From Desmodus rotundus (Eukaryota > Chordata > Mammalia > Chiroptera > Phyllostomidae): DNA of 64,000 bases. The notes below the pieces were generated by a model. The model did no database searches and was not told where the DNA came from. It was given only the letters and a program-made list of their open reading frames with translations. The stretch is from contig NC_071393.1 in the NCBI RefSeq assembly GCF_022682495.2, forward strand, positions 99,933,010-99,997,009, given 5' to 3'. A program made the translations under genes and the position numbers. This document shows, piece by piece, positions 33,498 to 45,025 of the stretch. Position 1 is the stretch's first letter. Each line of letters opens with the position of its first letter.

Positions 33498-33690
33498 GGG
33501 GTGTCCAACATTTTGGTGTCTCTGGGACACACTGGAAAAAGAAGAGTTGTTTTGGGTCACACATTAAATACACAGACACTAATGAAAACAAAAAATTTCA
33601 TAAAGTTTTAAGTAAATGCATGATTTTGTGTTGGGCCGCGTTCATAGCCATCCTGAGCCACATGTGGCCCGCGGGCTGCTGGCAGGGCTG
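33498..33690 (+). mobile_element. hAT-type non-autonomous DNA transposon
   Basis: Starts 'ggggtgtccaacattttggt', continues 'gtctctgggacacactggaa', 'gggtcacacattaaatacac', 'ttttgtgttgggccgcg', 'catcctgagccacatgtggc' and ends in 'ggcccgcgggctgctgg'. The terminal 'ggggtgtcc' and the inverted GGCC-rich right end are hAT-like. The right end is eroded, so no 8-bp duplication can be called. Confidence 0.7.
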
Positions 33691-34675
33691 GGGCGGTCTG
33701 GTCATAAAGCCCGAGAGGTACATTGACCCTGGTTTATGGCAGACCGTACAGGCTAGGCCAAAAAGTCTAGCTTCATCTTATTGGCAATAGAGAGGTATTT
33801 GAAATTTTTGAGCCAGAGAATGATGTGAACATTTTTCTCTTCCAAAACCAACCAATGCAGAGTTCAAGTGGGGTGTGCAAGCGTCTCGCCTCCTCCCAGG
33901 CTGCCAGGGTTTCTCTGCCCTCCTTCCCCAAGGGATACTGTCACAGGGTTTGCATTGCGATTTGTGGTTTCCTGAAGCGAAGAAGGATTCTCAAGCCACT
34001 GAGGTTTCCATTTCTGCCCCAAGAGGATGACAGTTGAACCAAACTTTGAAACCCCAATGTACATTCTGACAACTCCCAGCCAGCGATAGCCCTGGAGTAA
34101 TTTAATTTTTACCTTAAATCTTAAAACAGGTATTTGTATCATCTCAGGCACTTTGGAGATTTACATTCCAGTCCCCTAGCAAGTACAAATAAAAGTAGAA
34201 GAGCAAGGCAACTGGGAATAACGTCAAGGATCTTTCAGGACTAGCTGAGGCTCCCAGATACTACGGGGATTTCATGTAACTGAGAGAAATTGGTGGCTTG
34301 CTCTCAAGTAGCTTGTGGGTTTAGAATCAAGGAGTTTACAACTGAGACTTCGGGGGTTAGCCAGATATGACACAGAAGGTGAAAATTTTTACAGGACGAG
34401 CATTTTGCCCAAATACTCTCCCATATGTTAAAGCCAGAGTATGTAAAATTAGGTAGCCTAGCTCTGGCCTTCTACTTAAGAAAAAGACAAAACACTCAAA
34501 TAAAATAAATATATTCCTTCCAACTCAGGAGCAGGGGGTATTTGGGAAGTGGAGTTGAAGTGATATAACTTCTGAACCTGGTTCTTCTCCAATTTGGGGA
34601 GAGTCATGTAACACTTAAATCTCTCTTCTCCCAAATAAAATGGTAATAGCAAATTTGCCATCATCCAGATGCGCC
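33691..34675. other. Unassigned sequence
   Basis: About 1 kb with no recognised repeat. 33860-34030 is relatively G+C-rich, without a convincing exon. Confidence 0.4.
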
Positions 34676-34885
34676 AAAGTTCAACAAATGCTAATTAGTG
34701 CTTACGTGTGCTAGCTTCTGTGTCTTACTCTGTAAATCCTTGCCATAACCCTACTGACTAAGTAATATCATTAACCCCACTTAACAGATAAGGATACTGA
34801 AGCCTGGAGAGGATAAGTAACTTGCTCAAAGCCACAGGCTTGAAAGTGGCAGATCCAGGATTCAAACACAGGATCTAGAGTCTTG
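34676..34885 (-). mobile_element. MIR SINE, minus orientation
   Basis: 'ctgtgtcttactctgtaaat', 'ccataaccctactgactaag', 'aacagataaggatactgaag', 'cctggagaggataagtaact', 'tgctcaaagccacaggcttg', 'gatccaggattcaaacacag'. Well preserved. Confidence 0.88.
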
Positions 34886-35245
34886 TGAGTGCAAGAAAAT
34901 GCAGTCACCACCCTGAACAAGCTGAGAGCCTAGTGGGGAGAGATAGAGCGCATACAGGCATGCTCACATGACAGGCGCGTCTGTGGGACATCAACAGGAC
35001 AGCAATATTAAGGGAGAGAGAAGACATTGTTGCCAGGGTGGAAAAGGCTTCTGAGAAGAGCAGTGTTGGAAATGGGGCTGAAAAAGCGTGTGCACAGGAT
35101 TCCGCCTGGCAGAGAGCGTGAAGATGTTCTAGATAGAGGAAACAAGTGTGAGGAAAGGGGTGGGGGAAGCAGAGTCAAAAGGAGAGGTGATCATGGAAAC
35201 AAGGGTGGAGTAATGTCAGGTCTCAACACACCATTGCCAGCTTTG
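34886..35245 (-). mobile_element. L2 LINE fragment, minus orientation
   Basis: 'caagctgagagcctagtggg', 'ggaaaaggcttctgagaaga', 'agaggaaacaagtgtgagga' match the reverse L2 3'-UTR order. Confidence 0.5.
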
Positions 35246-35249
35246 GGGT

Positions 35250-35475
35250 TGTAAGGAGACCGTGAGTCAAGGAATACGGGCAGTCCCTAGAAGCCAGAAA
35301 GGGCAATGAAACAGAGTTTTCCCAGAAGCAACATAGGCCTGTGGACACATTGACATTAGCCTGGTGAAAAAAATCTGTTTTGGACTTCTGACCCCCAAAT
35401 ATGTAAATGATATGTTTTTGTTGCTTTAAGTTTGCAGTGCTTTGTTGCAAAAGTAATAGAAAGCTAATACACTAT
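35250..35475 (+). mobile_element. MLT1-type MaLR LTR 3' part, plus orientation
   Basis: 'gagtcaaggaatacgggcag', 'gaagccagaaagggcaatga', 'gacattagcctggtga', 'ttttggacttctgaccccca', 'aaagctaatac' reproduce the MLT1 second half. It is 5'-truncated, probably by decay. Confidence 0.78.
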
Positions 35476-35689
35476 TATAATTTATTTAATAAAAAATATA
35501 AATTTATTTTATAGATTTTTATTTTAGAGAGGAGGAAACAGAGGCACAGAAAGATTAAGTTGCTTGTCCAAATCTTGATTACTTATTGTTCTTCCTTGGG
35601 GGCTTCCTGGTTTTTCTTCTGCCTGTCTCCCCACTTTTTCCTCGGGCTCCTTGCAAGTTCCTTTACTCCTATCCAATGTCTGAATCAGG

Positions 35690-36455
35690 AATTTATCCTA
35701 GGTATTCTTTTCTTTCTCTTTGAATTCTTTTTCCTAGGTGATCTCATCCATTCCCAGAGTTTTAAATACTGTTTAGAAGCTCATTATTCCCCAGGTTATA
35801 GTTCTAATTGGCACCCCTCCTCTGAGCTCAAACTAGTAAGCTTGTCACCTGCCAACTTGACATCTTTTCTGGGATAGCTTACAAACATTTCAAACCTAAC
35901 ACGTCCAGAACAGAATCCATTCCTACAAAACCTCTTCCCCATTACCACGTTCAATTACATTTGTCTCCAGTCAAAAAGTTGAGTCAAACTTCATTCCTCT
36001 CTTCCTCATCTTCCACCTTCATCCCACCACCGATCCATCCATTTTTGTCTGCCTTCATTACTACCAGCCTGGTCCAAGTCACCACCATTTCCCACCTCAA
36101 AAACCAGAGTGGCTTCCCAACGTCTTTCTGCATCTTCCTTGTTCCTCTGTGGATTCATTTGCCTCTCCCAATGAGAGTGTCCTTCTGAGCCAGTAGATTA
36201 GATCTTGTCAGGTCCCTGTTTAACACCTTTCAGTGGCTTTCCATTGTACTTGAATAAGATGCAAACTTCTTTTCAGTGACTCCTAAGTCCCCTCACAGTC
36301 CAGCTCCTGCCCACCTCACCAACCTCACCTATGACCATGGCTCCTCATTTTATTCACCTTTATTGAACTACACCAGGCTTCTCTCAGTGCCTCGATGTCT
36401 TTATATGTACCACTTCCTTATTGTGGGGTGTGTATACACACATACACACACCTTT
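35690..36455 (+). mobile_element. L2 LINE, plus orientation, left part
   Basis: L2 3'-UTR phrases in order: 'accacgttcaattacatttg', 'attactaccagcctggtcca', 'agtcaccaccatttcccacc', 'agatcttgtcaggtccctgt', 'acctttcagtggctttccat', 'tgactcctaagtcccctcac'. One of the longest L2 stretches in the window. Confidence 0.75.
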
Positions 36456-36594
36456 GTTTGGGGGAGAGGGATCAAACCATTATACTGAGGGTCTACAGGG
36501 GAGGGTCAAAAGGCTGGGAGGTGGATATCAATATCCTCGGCCTGGCCAGGGTGTCCCCAGCTTCACAGCCGCCGAAAGCCGCACACACACCTTT
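36444..36594. repeat. 127-bp insert flanked by 12-bp direct repeats
   Basis: 'acacacaccttt' is present at 36444-36455 and 36583-36594. The sequence between (starting 'gtttgggggagagggatcaa', ending 'gccgccgaaagccgc') is not L2-like and matches no family I know. The flanks are low-complexity, so a target duplication is possible but unproven. Confidence 0.55.
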
Positions 36595-36962
36595 CACCTA
36601 TTACTCACTCTGCAACTTTCAGGTTAAATATTTCCGCCTTAGAAAGGCCCCAACCACGCACTGCTATCTGCAGCATTTTTACCCTGCCACCAACACCCCC
36701 CCAGCCGGATTCTTTATTCCAGCCCCCATTTGGTTTTTATTTGTTTTTAGCACTTATTACAACTTACAGTTATTTGCATTTTGTTTATTTTTTTTCTAGA
36801 ATGCTAGTTCCATAAGGGCAGAGTCTGTGTCTATTGTCATTACCAGTGTAATCTCAGAACACTATGCTTGACACATAGTAGGCACTCAATAACTGTTTGG
36901 TAACTGTTGAATAAATATCCTATGTACAAATTCAGTAATGTTTAAAAAGATACTGATACTCT
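36595..36962 (+). mobile_element. L2 LINE 3' end, plus orientation
   Basis: 'agcacttattacaacttaca', 'tagttccataagggcagagt', 'cttgacacatagtaggcact' and 'caataactgtttggtaactg' are the L2 terminal region with its 3' repeat. Confidence 0.85.
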
Positions 36963-37845
36963 ACATCATTATCTAAGAATGCTATAACTACTTGAATAAT
37001 GAATTTAAATTTTAAGTCAATAAATGATAAATAGCTACCTGAGCTTACATTTTATAATATTGTTATTCCATTGACTATACTTATCTATCCATTAAATCAA
37101 CTGTGCATTCAAAGTAAAATTTCATGTTATGACAAATGTGATTTTTTTTTTACCTAAAGACATTTTGTACCTCTTTTGACCTTTACTTTATACTTGTGGT
37201 AAACCACATGGTGCAGTTCAAGAAAGGAAATATATATTTGGGAAGTTAGAGGCGCTAAAGAGAAATTTATGGACCAGATACGGTTCATAGGAAATCCCCC
37301 ATGAGAAATAAAAATAGTACATAAATAATTCAAATTATATATAGCCAATGACTAATGTCTCTCAATAGGTGTTTGGAGATGAGGAACAAAGTGATAAAAT
37401 ATAGTAGCAAGCAAATGCAATAGTAATGTTGATATATTTTTACCTCAAATGAGGCTATGTTTGAATTATTATAGTCATGAAGGAGCCTACCCCTTTGAAA
37501 AATATCTGTAGAATAAAAAACACGTTTGTTCTCTCTCCATCCATCCTGCAGGCAATGTACACCCAGTCCCCCAAAGAGGAAAAGTAGTGATGTGAGACTG
37601 TTAAGTTGGAGGGATAATGTTCAATTCAATCCGTACATTTTTATGTTTATTTTGAGACGATGGCATGCTAGGTGTTTTTGAAAACAGTAAGATGAATGAA
37701 TCACAATATCTGATTTTAGAAAGGTTACAATCTGGTTGAAAAAAAAAACAAAGCAAATATGCGAACAGTCCAGCAACACATCAGGACCAAAGATTCCACG
37801 ATGCAGCATGAAATTCCTGACCACACATGTGCCCTCACGAGACAG
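36963..37845. other. Unassigned AT-rich sequence
   Basis: No gene or repeat recognised. Confidence 0.4.
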
Positions 37846-37849
37846 ACAT

Positions 37850-38050
37850 GGTGTAAGTTTTGGCTCTGAATCTGCACCAGCTGGACGACATTTGTCAAGC
37901 TATACAAGCACAGGGCCTCAGTCCCTCCTCTGATAGAAGAGGATGATGGAAGCATACCTACGCCTCATGGGGTCACGAGAAGATACGAGATCATCTATGC
38001 AGAGTGCTTGGCATTGAGCACAAAGCAAGCGTTCAATAACATTAGACATT
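37850..38050 (+). mobile_element. MIR SINE, plus orientation
   Basis: 'ttggctctgaatctgcacca', 'cagggcctcagtccctcctc', 'catggggtcacgagaagata', 'gagtgcttggcattgagcac', 'aagcaagcgttcaataacat' follow the MIR layout. Confidence 0.7.
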
Positions 38051-39939
38051 GTAAGTTATATGAATAATTGTTCATACAAATGGATACAGAGAAAAGTCTG
38101 TGTTGGGAACTATTACTGGCAAACTGTTATTTGTTGTAAGGAATTTATCATAAACTTACTAACATCATTGGGACAAATCCCACTCTATTATGCCAGAGGT
38201 TTGTGATTTTGAGGTGGTACTTCTTGGACTTAGGAGGCTCCTTTCTTTTTTTGAGATGCCCTTCTTTTAATTAAACGCTGCCACAGGGCAAGAGGTAAAG
38301 GGATCTTACTTATGGTCACATGGCCTAGTATAAAAATGCAATTATTCAATGAAAACTTTTATTGAAGAATACAAACTACTACATATAGTTACCACCCTTT
38401 AACAAGGCACATATGTAAGTATATGTACATAAAATGTTACATGTGAGGTGGGGTGGGCAGGTGACTGAGAAAGTTTCAGTTTTCACATCTGAAAAGTGGG
38501 TCTGCAGGTTTTTTCCCTCTAACACTTGTAGGTTTTCGTTTTCCACCTTTCCAAAGCCTTCCTGCAGTCCCTGGCTAGCGCAAGGACCTGGGTGAGATAC
38601 TGCCCATTCTTTCTGAGGGTCCCTGAGCACCAGCATGGACTAAGAACTCACCATAGTTCTGAAAACTGGAAGCTTGATTTGTTTTTAAAATTTTATAACC
38701 ACATTTTAAGACAATTTGGAAATTAATGGAATATCTTAAATATATTGTCTTAATTTTTGCAAAACATTTGACAAAGGTTCTCATGGTGTTTTTATGGATA
38801 GAATGATGGAAGCTAACATTATTGTACTGCTTAGGTAGAGGCACAGCCAGCTGAATAATACACTGAAAGAATATTGATTTACTGACTCTGGAAAAAAGTT
38901 TACTTAATGGCATACCACCTACCCAGTGCTTGTCCTTGGCTCTGCTGAGTGCAATATTTTCCATAAGTACTATGAAAGAAAATTACATATAATTGATTAA
39001 CACACACACACAAACCTATAGTTTCAAAATGATCCTGACAGGCTAGAATACAGTATAAATGTTTTTAAATAATAATCACTTTAAATAAATATTAACTGTT
39101 AAGCTCTACATTTATTCTCAGGATAGAAAATTCTGGGCTACAAATCGATAGATATGAGTATTTAGTTAATTACAAGTACAAAATTAGTTGGGAAAAAGTG
39201 TGGTTGCCTTTTGGCTAACTTACATGTAAGTATTATCAGGAGCATAACTCCGAGAACTCAGGAAGTAATATATCCCCCACCATTCAGCACTGATGAGATA
39301 ATATCTTGTGTAATATCACAGAGAGAGATGTAGGAGGAAAAAACTAGACTATGGCCTGGAAGAAGTGATCAAATAAACGGAAAAAACTGAGGTATCTGGA
39401 AAACACTGAGGTCAAAAGGGGTTCTGGGGATGTTAACTTGAGGAGGACAAAGACTGGGGAGAAATGTGGTCTTCAGTCCTTCCAGGGCCTCACAGAGCAG
39501 AGGCTTCAGGCTTGTTCCCTCTACCTCACACAACAGGGAGGGCCAGGACTCGGGGGAAGAGGGACAGGTGAAGTGGGCTCCATCTGGCTCAGGATGAGAG
39601 ACCCTCTGTCACAGGCTGGTGTTCAACAAAGACAGCATGCTTCTCAGCAGGGATCTTGAAAAAGGGCAGTTTTGTTTATCTAGTAAAGTTGAATAGGTAA
39701 ACTCAGTGGTTCCTTCCAATCCTAAGTTTATGCAATTTATTTACAAAGTAAGATATGAAGTTAAATCATATAGACACCAACCCCTTACCACATCCATATT
39801 TTCACAGACATGAGGTAAGGCAGGAGGAGGTGCCCACGGGTGTCTTGCTGTCTTGTTATTTACCTTATGTAGCAATTGTTTTGCTTTAGTCACTATTGCA
39901 ACCAGACTGGAATTTCTGTCTGGTTTTACTCTGTTCACG
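38051..39939. other. Unassigned sequence
   Basis: About 1.9 kb. A short (CA)n lies at about 39000-39011. The 129-codon minus frame at 38575-38964 has no family resemblance and no splice context I trust. Confidence 0.4.
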
Positions 39940-40180
39940 TAGCAATGAAGAGCATGAGCTCTGGAATCAGAGGGCCTGTGCTTAGATTTTGGTTCTACCA
40001 GTGTAGGTTTGGGGTACCTTACTTACCCTTCAAGCCTCAGTTTTCAATCTGGGAGCTAGGAATAATAATAGACCTGCTCGTAGGGTGGTTGCAAGGATCA
40101 AATGAGATAGTGCATGTAAACCACTCAGTGGGGTGCCTGCAACATAGCAAACCCTCAGTGAATGTTACCTATAGTTGTAT
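39940..40180 (+). mobile_element. MIR SINE, plus orientation, near full length
   Basis: 'agcaatgaagagcatgagct', 'ctggaatcagagggcctgtg', 'acccttcaagcctcagtttt', 'agggtggttgcaaggatcaa', 'atgagatagtgcatgtaaac', 'ggtgcctgcaacatagcaaa'. Complete MIR order. Confidence 0.92.
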
Positions 40181-40354
40181 TATTGGTGGTAGTAAATTAT
40201 ATCCTCTTTTGCAAAGTAGCTCCTAGATTTTTACCTTAAAATTTACTCTACCCTACTTTAGGGGCTGAGTAACTGACTTTATTTTGCTTCAGGAATAGTT
40301 TAATTTGAACACAGGAAATGGGGCTTCTTAAACGGATGATAAAGGGTAGGATGG

Positions 40355-40500
40355 TGCAGTGGTAAGAGCAGGAGTCGGGTGCCAGTGATCCATCCATACT
40401 GGCTCTGTGATGGCACAATCATTTGTGCTCTGCAGCAGTACAATGAGGGGATTAGACCAAATGGTCTTTCCGCTCTCTCCTGGCTAATACGTTTTATCCT
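40355..40500 (+). mobile_element. MIR3 SINE, plus orientation
   Basis: 'gatggtgcagtggtaagagc', 'aggagtcgggtgccagtgat', then 'acaatgaggggattagacca' and 'aatggtctttccgctctctc', the MIR3-specific ending. About 60 internal bases are missing. Confidence 0.75.
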
Positions 40501-42193
40501 AAATGGGGCCCTGGATGGAAAAGAATAATAAATCTTGAGGCTAGACAGAGGAAATGAGAAAACTGAAAAGCCTTAATACTGACAATTTAAAGTAGTCTAC
40601 AAATCAAAGTACCTCCTTTACAATTTTCACTGTGCAATTAATGGTCCTTAAAAGCCATAGAAAATAAAACAAGGCAATAATAACCATAAGGGTGTACCTC
40701 ATTCCACTGAGGAAACGCTAAAGGTGACACCTGCCAGACATTGCCACACTAATCATATACAGTCCCTTAGTTTAGGCCTGCACACTATGGAAAATGGCTA
40801 CGGTGAACAGAATAGAAGGCAGCCTGCTCTAGAACCCTGTGTTGTTTATTTGATTTGCAATGGAATTCTGTGATTGATTATAGAATCAAGAACAGATGCC
40901 ACTAAAAGAAAGAATCTGTTTACTACCAGGTGGCCACCTGAAGCTTTTTATTCTAAGCCAGAGCCACGTGCTCTCTGTGAATCAGACAGATGGCCCCAGT
41001 AATCAAGGGTACAAGTTTCACTCTCCCCCTTCTCTCTGCCTTCCCTCTACTCCCTTCTCCCAACTTATCTCTGCCTAGGATCCTACTTACTCATCAAATC
41101 CCATTCCCCATCTACAGCAATGTCAACATGACCTTGTAGCTCAGAGAAATCTTAACACTTCATGGTTTCCTGGGCCAAGCAATATGACAATAGATAGTAG
41201 GGGTCCAGCTTATCAGCAATTTCTGGAAGGCCAGTTCTGTGACAGGGTGTAACTATATGAATCCCAAACAAACAGTGCTACTACATGATGAGGAGGATTC
41301 TGACATATCATCTGCTGAAAATTCTAGCCGAAAGATCAAATTCCTTTAAGCCCACCACTGTGTTCTGCTATCACAATGTTATCAATACATCAACCCCCAA
41401 CAGCACAGGCTTTTACTTCACCTCACACCTGCCACAGATGCTTTAGAACTTCATGAACATCAGTCCAGCACTTCCTTCCTCCCCAACTTCCTTCCCAGCA
41501 GCCAAAAGAGTCCACCCAATCCCTGATCCTGTGCCCACATTTTGGTTTAGTGTTTTCACTAATCCTGTAAAAACAAATTGGGAATATGATATCAAATACA
41601 CATTTCCCTGCCTTTCATAGTTTTGGAGATTATTGCTCTAATGAAAGGCCATTTAAGAAGCTGGACTTGCATCTAGGAAGCAACATCAATTATATTTATT
41701 TTCTAACCTATTTAGAGAACTATGGAGCTGGATGGAATCAAGCTACTGGAAAGAGATATGCACTACAAATCCCTATTAGAGTGAAAATATCGTTCTAGGT
41801 TACAAAAATATATTGGATACATTTTGGGATATTACCTCTTCATCAGTCAAAAATTACGCTAAAATTTTTATTAAAAATCTCACATAGACACCATATATAT
41901 ATAAATGTTGAGAAATTGGTCCATTCTAACCATAACCTTCTAATTTCCAAGGCATATTTTTAGCAGTGGAATTTTTAAAACACTTCTTACACAATCATCT
42001 AACATATAAAATAAATAAAAGTCAAGTCTCTCTGGCTGAAGCTCAGGAAGGGAGAACAGATACACCACTCAGCACTTTAGCTGTCCGCTTTGGCAGTCGG
42101 TACGATACCTCCAGGGGCCCATTGTTTTAGAATGATTGATCTAATTTATTCCCAGTAAGTGTGAATAATCCCACGTCATTAACAAAGCTGACA
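40501..42193. other. Unassigned sequence
   Basis: About 1.7 kb with no recognised gene or repeat; pyrimidine-rich around 41020-41060. Confidence 0.4.
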
Positions 42194-42198
42194 GTAGA

Positions 42199-42237
42199 TG
42201 TATTAGAATTCTCCAGAGAAACAGAACCAATAGAGCA

Positions 42238-42271
<34 letters not shown>

Positions 42272-42296
42272 CTATACATAGAGGGAGAAATTTATT
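42199..42296 (-). mobile_element. Solo LTR (tctccagagaaacag family), minus orientation, left part
   Basis: Starts TGTATTAG, then 'ttctccagagaaacagaacc' and a GT microsatellite. It is the reverse complement of the end of the 46519-47185 element. A SINE interrupts it. I cannot name the family. LTR status is supported by TG..CA ends and a near-perfect 5-bp duplication (gtaga 42194-42198 / gtagc 42860-42864). Confidence 0.75.
42239..42262. repeat. (GT)n microsatellite inside the LTR
   Basis: Twelve uninterrupted GT units, followed by an AT-rich run. Confidence 0.95.
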
Positions 42297-42506
42297 TTTT
42301 TAAAGATTTTATTTATTTATTTTTAGAGAGAGGGGAAGGGAGGGAGAAAGAGAGGGAGAGAAACATCAATGTGTGATTGCCTCTGTGCATCCTCTGGGGA
42401 CCCAGCCTGCAACCCAGGCATGTGCCCTGACTGGGAATCGAACTGGCAACCTTTTGGTTCACAGTCCCACGCTCAATCCACTGAGCTACACCATCCTGGA
42501 CTGTGC
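42297..42506 (-). mobile_element. Ves SINE, minus orientation, nested in LTR
   Basis: 'taaagattttatttatttat', 'gggagagaaacatcaatgtg', 'gtgccctgactgggaatcga', 'actggcaaccttttggttca', 'atccactgagctacaccatc'. The flanks, roughly 'tatttt' on each side, fit a short target duplication, and the LTR resumes as 'ctattttaaggaattggctc'. Confidence 0.93.
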
Positions 42507-42859
42507 TTCTATTTTAAGGAATTGGCTCATATGATTTTGTGGGGCTGGCAAGTCTGAAATTTGCAGGGCAGGTCAGCAGGCTGGAAATCCCAGCAGGAGT
42601 TGATGTTGAGGTCTCAAGGCAGTCTGAAGGCAGAACTTCCTCCTTCCTCCAGGGACCTCAGTCTTTTCTCTTAAAGCTTTCAAATGATTGTATAAGACCC
42701 ACTCACATTATGGAGGATAATCTGCTTTACTCAATGTTTGCTGATTTAAATATTAATCACATCTGAAAAGTACCTTTTGCAGTAGTATCAAGACTGGTGT
42801 TTGACCAAACAACCGGGCACCATAGGCTAGCCAATGTGACAAATAAACGAAACATTACA
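42507..42859 (-). mobile_element. Solo LTR (tctccagagaaacag family), minus orientation, right part
   Basis: 'ttttaaggaattggctcata', 'ggggctggcaagtctgaaat', 'ttgatgttgaggtctcaagg', 'cactcacattatggaggata', 'tgtttgaccaaacaaccggg' and the end 'aaacattaca' complete the element begun at 42199. Confidence 0.8.
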
Positions 42860-42864
42860 GTAGC

Positions 42865-45025
42865 TAAAATGCCTTGTGCTGCTTCCTAGCTCCTATAGTA
42901 ATAAGAAAGGTTCTAAAGGGCTGGGTGATCAGAGACCAAAAAAAATAAATAAACATCTTGAAGTGCCAATGTGGTCAAAAGATGCTTATTTGAAGTGAAT
43001 GTAACTTGAGGTCTAGCAAGTACCATCCAAGGGAAAGTAGGGTCAACCAGGTCTAATTTTGGTGAATTTGGCTCATCTCAAAAACAAATTATAAATAGTC
43101 ACCAAAAGTCTGCCAAAAAACTAAAAACGTTTTATTAAAAATGGATTAACTTTTGAGGTTGATACGCCAGCAGATTGGAGTTTCATGCATAACTGTGCCC
43201 TATGTCTCAGCAACTGGTTCCTGTTACCAGGGATTTTAATGAAGGAAATGAAATTTTTGCCTATGGAATGCTGAGCTCATGCTTCTTCCCAAAAGGAATA
43301 TTAGCGCTTTAATCTAAAGAAAGTCGTTCATAAAGAGGTGGCTGAATGATAACTGACATAGGTTGTACTTGCATTTAATCATGCAACAAGGTTTGGGAGT
43401 GTAAGCTGGGATCTCTTGCACTACACAGCCCGAGTCTCCGAATGGGCCCCCTTCACCCCCACTGCCAAACTGGACGACATGAATCACTCTGTGGTTACCA
43501 CCTCATCAGCGTGCCGTTGCTGTTGGATCAGGGCAGCCATTGCATGTGGCAATAGCCTATGAAGTAATCTGGCACAAAAGCTCCACCTCACAGAGAAGAT
43601 GGTCGCTGCAGCAACAAATCTCATTCTCCCTTTGGGAACGTTTTGAATTTTAAAAAGAAAGTCAGTTAAAAGGTGTTGATAATAGGAAAAAAGACTAAAA
43701 ACACAGAGACAAACCAGGATATAGGAATACAGACATGACCAAACATGATTTTGCAATCTAATAAAGCTGCCTGACAAGAAAAGAGAATTATAGTACAGTG
43801 TGATAAACACTGCAATAGCAAGACACAATGAACACTATGAGAACACAAAGAGGAGGTACCTAGACAGTGACTAAGGTTGGCTTTCTGCAGGAGACCACAG
43901 CAATAGCTGAGGCGCAAGAACAGCAGAGCACTGCAGTAATGCTCCATGAGCTTCACTACTGAGGGGGTGACACGATGGATCTCTAAAGCTAGAATTGGGT
44001 CTTGGGGAATACAAACCTTCTAGCACTCAAAGAACTTGTGATTGCCCTATAGCCCAGAGACGTCTGTCTATGGCTGTCTTTAATGACCTCGGGTCCCATT
44101 GCTACTACATGGTTCCTACGAGGCCCTAGACACTTCTTTTCTTAAGGCAGTCAAGACAGTCAATGTCACTTGTAATCTGAAAACTAATCATGCCAGTTTT
44201 GGTTAAGTAAACCAAACTGTTAAGTAAAAGAGGTCTACTTGTTAAGTAAAGAGGTTTTACACATTAACGCTAAAACACCCCAAAAGCCAAAATGTTGGCT
44301 TATGAGAATTCATAGTATCCTTAAAATTTAAATTTCTCAAATGCAAGAAAAGACTGATTCCATCTCATTTTTATTTCAAGTGCTGAAAGATTTTACTTAC
44401 ACACGTCATGACTGGTGTGTGATAGACAAACCAAGGAGAACTTATACTCTCCTCCCGTCAGTAGAGACAGGAAACCATGAGTCAAGAATCAGAATGAATG
44501 ACCCCAATTCGCTGTACCACAAACCACCTTCAAATGTTAATTTAAATTTTCCACAGAAGACTGAATCAAAATGAAAATTAAACACATACATATACACGTA
44601 CTCTCACTTTATGAATACCATGATTGGATCTATATGTTTTCAGACCTGCTCTTAACTGGTATTTTGTTTGGCTCTATCTCTCCTTCCAGTTGAGTTTCCT
44701 TAGTTATCATACTGCTACAGGATATAAAAGCGACACAACAAAGTTTTGTTTCCATTTATAGACTGGGTGAGCCATTAATTACAGTAATTGTACCAACAGT
44801 AGTGTTACTATCACTATCAATTGTGCAAAATTATTTGTGAATGGTATCTTACAAGAAGTAAAACTGAGTTAAAATTTTGAGTATGCTAACAATGAAAAAG
44901 GATGAATTTTTAATTTATCACACACAATGTAACACAAGTAATATAAATTAGAATTAAATTAATTTGAAAAGCCTGATCTTAAAATATCAATAGTTTCAAT
45001 TTCAGAACAAATTTAGAAAATATTT
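42865..45025. other. Unassigned sequence
   Basis: About 2.1 kb. It contains three copies of the 10-mer gttaagtaaa (44202, 44219, 44241). The 114-codon minus frame at 43484-43828 and the 77-codon plus frame at 44341-44574 resemble no family I know. Confidence 0.4.

Noticed and set aside
36395..36799. 134-codon plus-strand frame
   Set aside because: It runs through L2 3'-UTR and the 127-bp insert, so it is a chance opening.
38575..38964. 129-codon minus-strand frame
   Set aside because: No similarity to a known family, no splice or promoter context, AT-rich background, and many equally long shadows exist.
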